A stretch of 64,000 nucleotides of DNA, taken from positions 434,001 through 498,000 of the forward strand of contig NZ_FORR01000001.1 of NCBI RefSeq assembly GCF_900114055.1. The letters run 5' to 3'. The DNA is from Thermoflavimicrobium dichotomicum (GTDB lineage: Bacteria > Bacillota > Bacilli > Thermoactinomycetales > Thermoactinomycetaceae). Of this stretch, positions 49,706 to 57,504 are shown in pieces (position 1 is the stretch's first letter; each line of letters opens with the position of its first letter). Below the pieces are notes generated by a model. That model ran no database searches. It was not told the DNA's origin and saw nothing but the letters and a program-made list of their open reading frames with translations. The position numbers were made by a program, and so were the translations under genes.

Positions 49706-50746
49706 ATGAAAGCGCTTGTATTTCGTGGACCAGGAAAGATCGAGTGGATAGAGAAGGACAAGCCGAAGATTCAGAAACCGACGGATGCGATCGTTAGAAT
49801 CACTAAAACGACGATTTGCGGCACGGATTTGCATATTTTGGGCGGTGACGTACCAACGGTAACCGACGGGCGAATTCTCGGACACGAAGGTGTTGGAATT
49901 GTAGAAGAAGTCGGCTCCGGTATCAATAATTTCAAGCCTGGCGACAGAGTCCTGATTTCTTGTGTCACTTCCTGTGGAAGATGTGATTATTGCAAAAAAG
50001 CGATGTACGCCCACTGTGAAGACGGTGGTTGGATTCTGGGAAACCTGATCGATGGTACCCAGGCGGAATACGTTCGAATCCCTTATGCTGATACCAGTCT
50101 GTATCACATTCCACCGGGAACCGATGAGGAAGCTCTTGTCATGTTGAGCGACATTTTTCCGACGAGTTTGGAAATCGGGGTGATCCACGGCGAAGTTCAG
50201 CCAGGAGATGTGGTGGCAATCGTCGGGGCCGGACCGGTTGGGATGGCGACACTTTTGACAGCGCAACTTTATTCGCCAGCGGAGATCATCATGATCGACC
50301 TCGATGATTATCGCTTGGAGCAGTCCAAAAAGTTCGGGGCTACCAGGACAGTAAACAGTTCTGGGGGAAATGCAGTTGAACAGGTGCTGGAATTGACAGA
50401 TGGAGAGGGTGTCGATGTAGCGATTGAAGCTGTAGGGTTCCCGGTTACTTTCGATATCTGCCAGCAAATCCTGAAGCCCGGTGGACGGCTGGCCAACGTT
50501 GGTGTACATGGCAAGCCTGTCGATCTGCACCTGGAACAATTGTGGCTGAAGAATGTCAAGATCACGACCGGGCTGGTTAGCACCAGCACGACACCCATGC
50601 TGTTAAAGACAGTGCAGTCTGGAAAGATCCAACCGCAACGATTGGTTACCCATCGTTTTCCACTGGATCAGATCATGCAGGCGTATGAGGTATTTCGCAA
50701 TGCTGCCAAAGAAAAAGCCATGAAAGTGATTTTATACAACGAATGA
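49706..50746 (+). CDS. Zinc-dependent alcohol dehydrogenase
   Basis: 346-residue medium-chain dehydrogenase from ATG 49706, 6-7 nt after TAGGAGG. Catalytic zinc ligands: Cys in TTICGTDLH, the GHEGVG motif, and the distal Glu/Asp region. Structural zinc cysteines are in SCGRCDYCKKAMYAHC. Rossmann loop VAIVGAGPVGMATLLTA with acidic IMIDLDD at the end of beta-2, which favours NAD. Closest in pattern to the widespread Bacillus/proteobacterial secondary or formaldehyde-type alcohol dehydrogenases. An isopropanol-to-acetone role would feed acxABC, but that is only suggestive. Single gene, ended by a bidirectional terminator. Confidence 0.88.
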   Translation: MKALVFRGPGKIEWIEKDKPKIQKPTDAIVRITKTTICGTDLHILGGDVPTVTDGRILGHEGVGIVEEVGSGINNFKPGDRVLISCVTSCGRCDYCKKAMYAHCEDGGWILGNLIDGTQAEYVRIPYADTSLYHIPPGTDEEALVMLSDIFPTSLEIGVIHGEVQPGDVVAIVGAGPVGMATLLTAQLYSPAEIIMIDLDDYRLEQSKKFGATRTVNSSGGNAVEQVLELTDGEGVDVAIEAVGFPVTFDICQQILKPGGRLANVGVHGKPVDLHLEQLWLKNVKITTGLVSTSTTPMLLKTVQSGKIQPQRLVTHRFPLDQIMQAYEVFRNAAKEKAMKVILYNE

Positions 50747-50852
50747 CCCTCTTGGCAAAGGAACGGCTCAATCTGTTCCTTTGCCCATTTTCGCTGCTTC
50801 CATCTCTGGAAATAGCAAAAAACAGGACCTTCTCCCCATTACCTGAAATACA

Positions 50853-50891
50853 AAAACCCTCGGTTTTTTCTTTCGAAAAAAGTCGAGGGTT
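50853..50891. terminator. Bidirectional terminator between adh and nitrilase
   Basis: AAAACCCTCGG...CGAGGGTTT with a long inner TTTTTTC/GAAAAAA stem; convergent genes on both sides. Nearly the same hairpin occurs at 41892-41931. Confidence 0.8.
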
Positions 50892-50940
50892 TATCTTCCT
50901 ATTTCCAATTATCACTGATCAGTATCGATGCCGAAGTGAT

Positions 50941-51897
50941 TTACTTGATCCATTTCACATTCTCTTTCTTCTCCTCGTTGACCAATAGTTGAAATACATC
51001 CGGCCTTGAATAGTGACCGACCACATCAAAATCAAATCGACTGTAAGCGATACTACGCAAATCAAGATCGGCTATAAGGATATCTTCCTTGCCAAAAACA
51101 GGTCCTTGAATATAGTCACCCAAAGGGCTGACAATCGCACTTCCTCCTGTGCACATCTCATCCGGAGAAGATGCCAGTTCGTCATAGCATGCCAAATCGG
51201 CAGGGTACATATCCTTGGTAACATACTGATTGCAGGATAAAACAAAGCATCTTCCTTCCAAAGCGATATGACGAATCGTAGATTGCCATGTTTCCCGGGC
51301 ATCCGCTGTAGGGGCTATATAAATCTGGACTCCTTTGGCATACATCGCTGCTCTGGCTAACGGCATGTAATTTTCCCAGCAAATCAGTGCCCCTATTTTA
51401 CCATAGGGCGTATCAATAACCGGCAAAGTGCTTCCGTCTCCCTCCCCCCAGATAATTCGTTCAGAGGCTGTAGGTTTTAATTTGCGATGTTTTCCAAGAA
51501 GTGTCCCATCTGGTCCAAAAAATAGTACCGAGCAGTACAATGTACCGCCACTGACCTCATCATCTCTTTCAATCACGCTGATTACCAGATAGACACCAGC
51601 CTTTCGCGCCGCTTCTCCCAATATTTCGGTCGTTTTACTCGGGATAGGAACAGCATTTTCCCAGTAGCGAAGCCAGTCTTTTCGTCCTTCCGGAGAGCGG
51701 CTCCCGACCTTCGTTCCAAAGGTGAGCCCCCGTGGGTATGCCGGAATGAAAGCTTCAGGAAATACGACCATGTTTGCGCCTTTTTCTGCTGCTTGCATGG
51801 TTAGCGAAATCGCCTTCTCCGTACTTGCCTCCCGATCCATGATGACAGAAGCTGCCTGGACGACAGCCACTCGTACGGTATGCTCTTGGCTGGCCAT
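50941..51897 (-). CDS. Nitrilase
   Basis: 318-residue carbon-nitrogen hydrolase of the true nitrilase branch, hydrolysing an organic nitrile to acid and ammonia. The catalytic triad is complete: Glu48 in VFPEAFIPAYPRG, Lys139 in KHRKLKPT, and Cys173 in LICWENYMPLAR. The WGEGDGS and CNQY segments are typical of plant/bacterial nitrilases rather than amidases. The substrate cannot be told. Single gene with an AGGAGGAAC site upstream. Confidence 0.92.
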   Translation of the reverse strand: MASQEHTVRVAVVQAASVIMDREASTEKAISLTMQAAEKGANMVVFPEAFIPAYPRGLTFGTKVGSRSPEGRKDWLRYWENAVPIPSKTTEILGEAARKAGVYLVISVIERDDEVSGGTLYCSVLFFGPDGTLLGKHRKLKPTASERIIWGEGDGSTLPVIDTPYGKIGALICWENYMPLARAAMYAKGVQIYIAPTADARETWQSTIRHIALEGRCFVLSCNQYVTKDMYPADLACYDELASSPDEMCTGGSAIVSPLGDYIQGPVFGKEDILIADLDLRSIAYSRFDFDVVGHYSRPDVFQLLVNEEKKENVKWIK

Positions 51898-52064
51898 TTT
51901 TGTTCCTCCTCCTTTTATTGAGAGATGTGAGAATACAAGATTTGATTATAATAATTTTAATTATCATGATAAAGTAAATATAATGCACCTACAAGCTCGA
52001 TCAACTCCGAAATAGTGTGTAAAATCCGTGGTCAGAAAGGGCGGCGCTTCGCCGTTTTGGACCA

Positions 52065-52106
52065 AAACGAAAAAAACCGGCTTCCCTGTCCATAGGGAAA
52101 CCGGCT
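52065..52106 (-). terminator. Terminator for the arginase-like gene
   Basis: On the minus strand AAGCCGGTTTCCCT pairs with AGGGAAGCCGGTTT (two G-U pairs), followed by a run of T. On the plus strand the same positions make mismatches, so it works leftward. The remaining gap to the nitrilase start (51898-52064) is AT-rich without a gene. Confidence 0.75.
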
Positions 52107-52230
52107 TGTTGTATTGTTTATTCACAGCAGCCGAACTGAGTAGTCATGATTTGCATTGGGATTTCTGCAAAATCCCGGTTGATCTGCACCTGCCGATGTA
52201 CTCACTTTGCCCAAGATTTGCCTGAGCGGA

Positions 52231-52983
52231 TTACGCACACAGCACCGATTGGAGGATGGACAGATTGGCCTGTTCATTCAACCGGAGTTGATCAGCGTGG
52301 CGCCAGACGTCGGCAGGTGGCACAGGCAATTCGCCACAAACGTCGATTCCGAGGACATTTTTCTCCCGGACGAGTGTTTGCAGTATGACGAGCAGTTCCT
52401 GCAGATGCATGTTTCCATGATCCCAGTTGGTTACGGCAAATGCGCGATCCAGTACGTCCTTGTCGATACTGATGTAAATGTCTTCAGTCGGAATCACCGA
52501 CAGCAGCTTCTGCGGTTCTCCTGTATTTGGCCAGAGAACGATTTTACTTTGCGAATTAGGAGGGTAGAGATTTCGCTCTGTACAAACACCGACAATCAAT
52601 GCTTGCTGCAGATGCGGAAAGCGGGCTGCCGCCTCGGCCACCCACGATCCGCACGACAACAGTCCAGGCATGCCGTCTGTAAGCTTCGCATCGGTGTGAT
52701 TGTCGAACAGGATGAGGCTGAACGGCCGGTTGATTTCGCTAAGCAAAAGATATGTGACATAGTGATAGTTTCCATTTCCGATAAACGTGATGCCGCGACC
52801 GGATCGCTCGGAAAGCCTGTGGCTGATTTCTGCCAGCGCCTTGTGCGTGCAAAACAGATTGGCCTCCGTGATATCCTTAAGCTCGATCCATTCGTCAGCA
52901 AAGTCGGACAGCTTATGCTGCCAGGGATAAGCATCGTCAAAGTTCAGCAAGGTCACGTCATGATAAAGGAGTCCCATGATCAT
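52231..52983 (-). CDS. Arginase/ureohydrolase-fold protein
   Basis: About 250 residues. Motifs typical of the binuclear-metal ureohydrolase fold are present: LILFDNHTDAKL (DNHTD in place of DAHxD), SIDKDVLDRAF (SxDxDxxD) and GIDVCGE near the C-terminus. So it probably hydrolyses an amidino or amide compound or a related substrate, but it is shorter than arginases and the specificity loops differ. The ATG at 52983 or 52977 follows GGAAAGGA. Its neighbour is a nitrilase, another C-N hydrolase, but they are separate transcripts. Confidence 0.75.
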   Translation of the reverse strand: MIMGLLYHDVTLLNFDDAYPWQHKLSDFADEWIELKDITEANLFCTHKALAEISHRLSERSGRGITFIGNGNYHYVTYLLLSEINRPFSLILFDNHTDAKLTDGMPGLLSCGSWVAEAAARFPHLQQALIVGVCTERNLYPPNSQSKIVLWPNTGEPQKLLSVIPTEDIYISIDKDVLDRAFAVTNWDHGNMHLQELLVILQTLVREKNVLGIDVCGELPVPPADVWRHADQLRLNEQANLSILQSVLCA

Positions 52984-53173
52984 CAATTCCTTTCCTTGTG
53001 AAAACGAAATGAACGATCAGGTTTTCCTTTCATGAGGTGTTAGATATGAACTTTGGTCGATATATTCATGATACCAAACTGATGCAGGGGAGTTAAGAGA
53101 GGAAAAGCATACGGCATTTTTGCCAGTCTTTCCACTGATATTGCATAAATAGATGATAGATTTTGATGATTCC

Positions 53174-53599
53174 TGTGTATAAGCTGTGGATAACTTTTTT
53201 TACAATCATGTAAAACATTGAATAAATCTTAGAATATAATTATCCACAAAGTTATTGATAATCTGTGTATAAAATGTGGATAACTTGTGAATGGATATTT
53301 TTTATCCAATATTTATATTGTTATTTTGTTTGAAAAGGAATGAATCATTCATTTAAGTAGATTAGTCAGCTTGTTGACAAAGTATCCGTTATATGCCGGT
53401 TTACCTTTTCCGTTTCACTCCCGTTGCTTAAAAACGAGCAAGAAGTCGTTCAACTGGAAAAGGTAAACCGGGTTTGTCAACAGCCTCGGTTTTTTATAAT
53501 ACATATATATCCCTATTTATGTACGATTTGTGTACAAAATGTGGATAATCAGTGAAGTTATCCACATTTTTATTTGTCCTGTGGATAACTTGTGTATAA
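53174..53599. other. Remote DnaA-box cluster
   Basis: In the 810-bp gap 52987-53792: TTATCCACA boxes at 53185, 53240, 53275, 53540, 53558 and 53580, plus TTATACACA boxes at 53174, 53264 and 53591 (both strands). Nine boxes in 425 bp, about 49 kb from oriC, split by the hairpin repeat at 53365-53487. Resembles DnaA titration clusters (datA or the Bacillus DnaA-box clusters). No gene or unwinding element is seen in it. Confidence 0.85.
53365..53487 (+). repeat. MITE-like hairpin element, copy A
   Basis: Ends in perfect inverted repeats TGTTGACAAA (53372) and TTTGTCAACA (53473). Inner stem GGTTTACCTTTTCC/GGAAAAGGTAAACC with a small hairpin in the middle. Its reverse complement matches copy B at 57290-57411 over the whole length, including flanks GTCAGCT and CCTC. 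It encodes nothing. Miniature transposable element or structured RNA/DNA. Confidence 0.85.
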
Positions 53600-53792
53600 C
53601 TTGTTGAAAAGTAACATAGGATCGTTCTCAAAAATCTTTTTGGGAAGAAAGTTCAGCCTGGCTTCTCTGGCTAGAGAAAAGTTGAGTGGATACCAGTGGC
53701 TTTTTTGGATGGTTCCATGAGAAAATAATAAAAAGACGCTCTATTCGTTTATATTGTCCCAGTCATGATTCTTTGATATTGAAGGTGAAAAA

Positions 53793-55490
53793 ATGAGGAA
53801 AAAGAAGTTTGGCAAACGGTATCAAATTGTAGAGAAAATAGCGAGCGGAGGAATGGCGACTGTTTATAAAGGGTTGGATACATTGCTGGAGCGATATATA
53901 GCCATCAAAATAATGGATCGTGATTTGATGGGAGATGAAGTATTAATCAAGCGTTTTGAACGGGAAGCGAAAGCGATTGCCAAGCTGTCTCATCCCAATA
54001 TCATTCATGTTTATGATTTTGGATATGAAAGAAGACAGTATTATATCGTGATGGAATTGGTTGAAGGCGGTACATTAAAAAAAAAGATCGTAGATCAGGG
54101 AGCCTTTTCGATCAATGAAGTCATCCGAATAGGCTCGCAGATCTTGGATGGATTGGCAGTCGTTCATCGTGAAGGGATTGTTCATCGTGATTTAAAACCC
54201 CACAATATTTTGGTTTCGTCTGGTGGTCAGTATAAGATCACGGATTTTGGTATTGCCAGAATGATGCAAGCCTCTTCGCCATTGACCCATACGGGTGATC
54301 TGATGGGCAGTGTACGTTACTTTTCACCAGAGCATGCTCTTGGGAGAAATGTTCATTTTCATTCTGACATTTATTCCATAGGGGTTATTCTATATGAAAT
54401 GTTAACGGGTCAGGTACCTTTTGATGGAAAAGATGCCTATGAAGTTGCGATGAAACATTTAAAGGATTCACCTTTACCGCCTCACTACATAAAACCATAT
54501 ATTCCCGTTGAAGTCAGTCAAGTGATACTGAGGGCGTTGGACAAAAACCCTTCAGAACGTTACCGTTCAGCGGAAGAGATGAAGCAGGCATTACTGGAGT
54601 CCATGTCTGATGTTATGTTGATCAACCCAAATGGATTACATGCCAAACCTGCTAAAAATCAGCCTACCATTCGGATGGATCAAAAATTGAATGGTCGATA
54701 TCAACTGTTAAAATATCTGGGGAATAGTGGAATGACCAAAGTTTACAAAGGATATGACACCCTTCTGGACCGATATGTTGCTTTGAAAGTTCTGGAGCTT
54801 TCTTCGGATCAACAGGAAAATGGGATGCGCCGATTTATTCGTGAAGCAAAAATAAAAGCCAAAATTTCCCATCCTAATGTTGTGCAGGTGCATGATGTTG
54901 GGAAAGATGATGATCTTTACTATATGGTGATGGAATATATAGATGGACCCAGTTTGGAAGAAGTATTGCAAAAACGAGGTTTTCTCCCTCAAGAAGAAGC
55001 TGTTCATATTGGTCTGCAAATATTGGACGGATTGGAACAGATTCATCAAAATGGGGTTGTACATCGAGAGATGAAACCTGCCAGTATTTTGATGGATTCA
55101 GATGGAAGATATAAAATTACCGATTTTTCCACGGCATGGATGCGTTCAGTGTCACCCCCCACTCAGATGCAAAGTGATCTGGAAGCAGCTCCTTATTGTT
55201 CACCTGAGCAAGCTCGCGGAGACAAGATCAGCTTTCAATCCGATTTTTATTCGTTCGGAGTGGTATTATATCGACTGGTAACAGGTCAATTGCCTTTTGA
55301 TGGGGATCATATTCATTCCATTTTGTTTAAACACTTATATGAGCCTGTCCCCCATCCCAAAGCATTGAATCCCCATCTTTCAGATTCATTATGCCAAGTA
55401 ATTTTGAAATCTTTGGAAAAAAGTCCGCAGGATCGTTATCAATCAGCTTCAGAAATGAAAGCGCATTTAAGTCAAGCCTTATTTTTTTAA
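53793..55490 (+). CDS. Tandem Ser/Thr kinase-pseudokinase protein
   Basis: 565 residues made of two Hanks-type kinase domains in one soluble chain. Domain 1 (about 9-270) looks active: Lys39 in AIKIM, HRD 131-133 with DLKPHN, DFG 151-153. Domain 2 (about 301-565) keeps the lysine (Lys332 in ALKVL) but has HRE (424-426) for HRD, Ser431 for the Mg-binding Asn, and DFS (444-446) for DFG, so it is a predicted pseudokinase. No membrane segment or PASTA repeat. The 3' end is 20 bp before a second, membrane-bound kinase gene. The pseudokinase may gate domain 1 or the neighbour. Confidence 0.9.
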   Translation: MRKKKFGKRYQIVEKIASGGMATVYKGLDTLLERYIAIKIMDRDLMGDEVLIKRFEREAKAIAKLSHPNIIHVYDFGYERRQYYIVMELVEGGTLKKKIVDQGAFSINEVIRIGSQILDGLAVVHREGIVHRDLKPHNILVSSGGQYKITDFGIARMMQASSPLTHTGDLMGSVRYFSPEHALGRNVHFHSDIYSIGVILYEMLTGQVPFDGKDAYEVAMKHLKDSPLPPHYIKPYIPVEVSQVILRALDKNPSERYRSAEEMKQALLESMSDVMLINPNGLHAKPAKNQPTIRMDQKLNGRYQLLKYLGNSGMTKVYKGYDTLLDRYVALKVLELSSDQQENGMRRFIREAKIKAKISHPNVVQVHDVGKDDDLYYMVMEYIDGPSLEEVLQKRGFLPQEEAVHIGLQILDGLEQIHQNGVVHREMKPASILMDSDGRYKITDFSTAWMRSVSPPTQMQSDLEAAPYCSPEQARGDKISFQSDFYSFGVVLYRLVTGQLPFDGDHIHSILFKHLYEPVPHPKALNPHLSDSLCQVILKSLEKSPQDRYQSASEMKAHLSQALFF

Positions 55491-55510
55491 ATAGCAAGTA
55501 GGTGAACGGC

Positions 55511-57223
55511 ATGGAAAACAAAAAATTGGACGGAAGGTATCAAATACAGAAACTGATTGGAAAAGGTGGGATGGCAAAAGTATATCAGGCAAGAGATGAT
55601 CGACTTGATCGAAATGTAGCGATTAAAGTAATGTATGAAAATTTGCAGGAAGATGAAGAGTTTGTTCAACGTTTTCACCGGGAGGCCCAGGCATTGGCCA
55701 AAATATCCCATCCCCATGTTGTGCAAATCCATAATGTAGGTATTGAAGATGCGATGCACTATATGGTGATGGAACTGATGCAAGGGCCAACCTTGCGTCA
55801 GAAAATAGATGAGCAGGGGAAAATAGAACCTTTAGAGGCTATTTCGATCATGATCCAGCTTCTTAAAGGGTTGGGAAAGGCACATCAAAACGGCATTATT
55901 CATCGGGATCTTAAGCCACAAAATATCATGTTGGGTATGGATGGTCATTGGAAAATCATGGACTTTGGGGCGGCCAAATTGTTATCCTCTCTGCCGGAAC
56001 TAACCAAATCGGGCAGCTTCATCGGAACCGTTCCTTATTTTTCACCCGAACAGGCTTTAGGGAAAAAAGTGGGGATTCCTTCTGATCTGTATGCTGTAGG
56101 TGTGGTTTTATTTGAGATGGTAACAGGTCGTCTCCCTTTTGATGCAGAAGAAACCATCGCTTTGGCTCTGAAACATGTAAACGAGCCCGTTCCGGATCCT
56201 CGCCAATTTCAGCCTGATTTACCCGATGTGTTATGTCAGGTGCTTTTTAAGGCGCTTGCCAAAGATCCAGCGGATCGATATCGTTCTGCGGATGAAATGA
56301 TTGTGGCATTAGAAAAAGTAGCTGCAAAATTAAAAGAAAAAAGCAGCGAGCCAAGGTGGATTGAAGAAAAGAGAGAAGAGCCAGAAACGAACCCAGATCA
56401 TCAACCTCCGATCGACATCAAGTCAACAAATCAGGGGAAGACAGCAAATCCAGTCACAACCGGGAAGAAAAAGATATTTTGGATGATTGGCAGCTTTTTG
56501 GTTATGCTGATTTTTATTTGGGGATATCATGTTTTCACTGTCGAGAACGAGAAAAAAACATCGCTAACTCCTGGGCAGATGGAAGCAGAAAAAGTTTTGG
56601 ATCAAACGTTGGTGAACCTTGGAAAGATGAAAGGAATTCAGTTGCACATTACGGAAAAGATCCAGTTGGGAAATCAATCAGCGATCCATCAGGAGGCAGA
56701 TGTCGTTTTGCAAGGGAATGAACTGTTTGTCCAGTTTCCTGGATCGGATTTGGCGGAGATGATTGAAGGGGAGAATTGCTACCGTGGGAAAGTAAATGAG
56801 GAGCAATGGCAGCGATCATTGGACTGTCTTTCTTTTGTATATAAAAACTACCATCCGAAAGAATTGCTGTCCCAATTAAAAGCAAAGTCATATATTCGGC
56901 AAATGGATCTCAAAAATCAAAACGATCATTACTTATTGCAACTGAAACTGGATGATGCCACGCAAATCTATCCGTTAATTGAGTCTTTCAATCAGATGAA
57001 AGAAGTGAAACCAGATGAAGTGGATCGATCTTCACTTCATATGAATCTGTCCATTGATAAAAAAAATAAGAAGGTGAGTGACATTCAATTCGCTTTGAAT
57101 GTAAAGCATAAAGATAAGAACTGGTTTACTCAGTGGTTTAGAGAGGCCCGTTATCCTGCTGTTCAGGCACATATGAAAATAAAAATGATGGGAGAAGGGA
57201 CGATCCGCTCCAGTGCCAAATAG
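55511..57223 (+). CDS. Membrane Ser/Thr protein kinase with non-PASTA sensor domain
   Basis: 570 residues from ATG 55511. The kinase domain (about 9-270) has an intact glycine loop GKGGMAKVY, Lys39 (AIKVM), HRD 131-133, DFG 151-153. A charged juxtamembrane linker (275-320) is followed by one transmembrane helix (322-342) and a 228-residue outside domain. That domain lacks PASTA repeats. It has alternating beta-type hydrophobicity with two cysteines (NCYRG, SLDCLSF) and somewhat recalls LolA/LppX-like lipid-binding folds, but I cannot confirm this. Likely a signal receptor kinase paired with the upstream tandem kinase. Confidence 0.9.
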   Translation: MENKKLDGRYQIQKLIGKGGMAKVYQARDDRLDRNVAIKVMYENLQEDEEFVQRFHREAQALAKISHPHVVQIHNVGIEDAMHYMVMELMQGPTLRQKIDEQGKIEPLEAISIMIQLLKGLGKAHQNGIIHRDLKPQNIMLGMDGHWKIMDFGAAKLLSSLPELTKSGSFIGTVPYFSPEQALGKKVGIPSDLYAVGVVLFEMVTGRLPFDAEETIALALKHVNEPVPDPRQFQPDLPDVLCQVLFKALAKDPADRYRSADEMIVALEKVAAKLKEKSSEPRWIEEKREEPETNPDHQPPIDIKSTNQGKTANPVTTGKKKIFWMIGSFLVMLIFIWGYHVFTVENEKKTSLTPGQMEAEKVLDQTLVNLGKMKGIQLHITEKIQLGNQSAIHQEADVVLQGNELFVQFPGSDLAEMIEGENCYRGKVNEEQWQRSLDCLSFVYKNYHPKELLSQLKAKSYIRQMDLKNQNDHYLLQLKLDDATQIYPLIESFNQMKEVKPDEVDRSSLHMNLSIDKKNKKVSDIQFALNVKHKDKNWFTQWFREARYPAVQAHMKIKMMGEGTIRSSAK

Positions 57224-57289
57224 ACATAGTTTGGGAGATGTTCTTTCTTGAAATGATCAGATTCATCCATTTATCAGCTATTGGACAGT

Positions 57290-57411
57290 GAGGATGTTGA
57301 CAAACCCGGTTTTCCTTTTCCAGTTGAACGACTTTTGCTCGTACTTATTGAGCGGGAGTGAAACGGAAAAGGAAAACCGGCATATAACGGAAACTTTGTC
57401 AACAAGCTGAC
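57290..57411 (-). repeat. MITE-like hairpin element, copy B
   Basis: Inverted copy of element A: TGTTGACAAA (57295) and TTTGTCAACA (57395). The stem is GGTTTTCC/GGAAAACC where copy A has GGTTTACC/GGTAAACC, a paired change that keeps the helix. It starts about 70 bp after the kinase gene, so copies A and B bracket the two kinase genes. Confidence 0.85.
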
Positions 57412-57437
57412 TGTCCAGCCATTTGGACAGTTTTTTT
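57411..57437 (+). terminator. Intrinsic terminator after the kinase operon
   Basis: CTGTCCA, 6-nt loop, TGGACAG, then seven T residues. A further TTGGACAG copy at 57281, before element B, could pair with the same arm, so the element may sit inside or beside the original terminator. Confidence 0.8.
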
Positions 57438-57504
57438 CTTCATCACCGATTCATATGTATAACATAAGATAGTGGATAGATATTAGCCTAAGGTGGGATC
57501 GATT

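Noticed and set aside
53365-53487. Hairpin repeats as part of a CRISPR array
   Set aside because: Only two inverted copies 4 kb apart, no regular spacers and no cas genes; a MITE-like element fits better. No CRISPR array was seen anywhere in the window.
53174-53599. Second replication origin
   Set aside because: DnaA boxes are present, but no DnaA-trio run, no unwinding element and no replication genes; better viewed as a DnaA-binding cluster.
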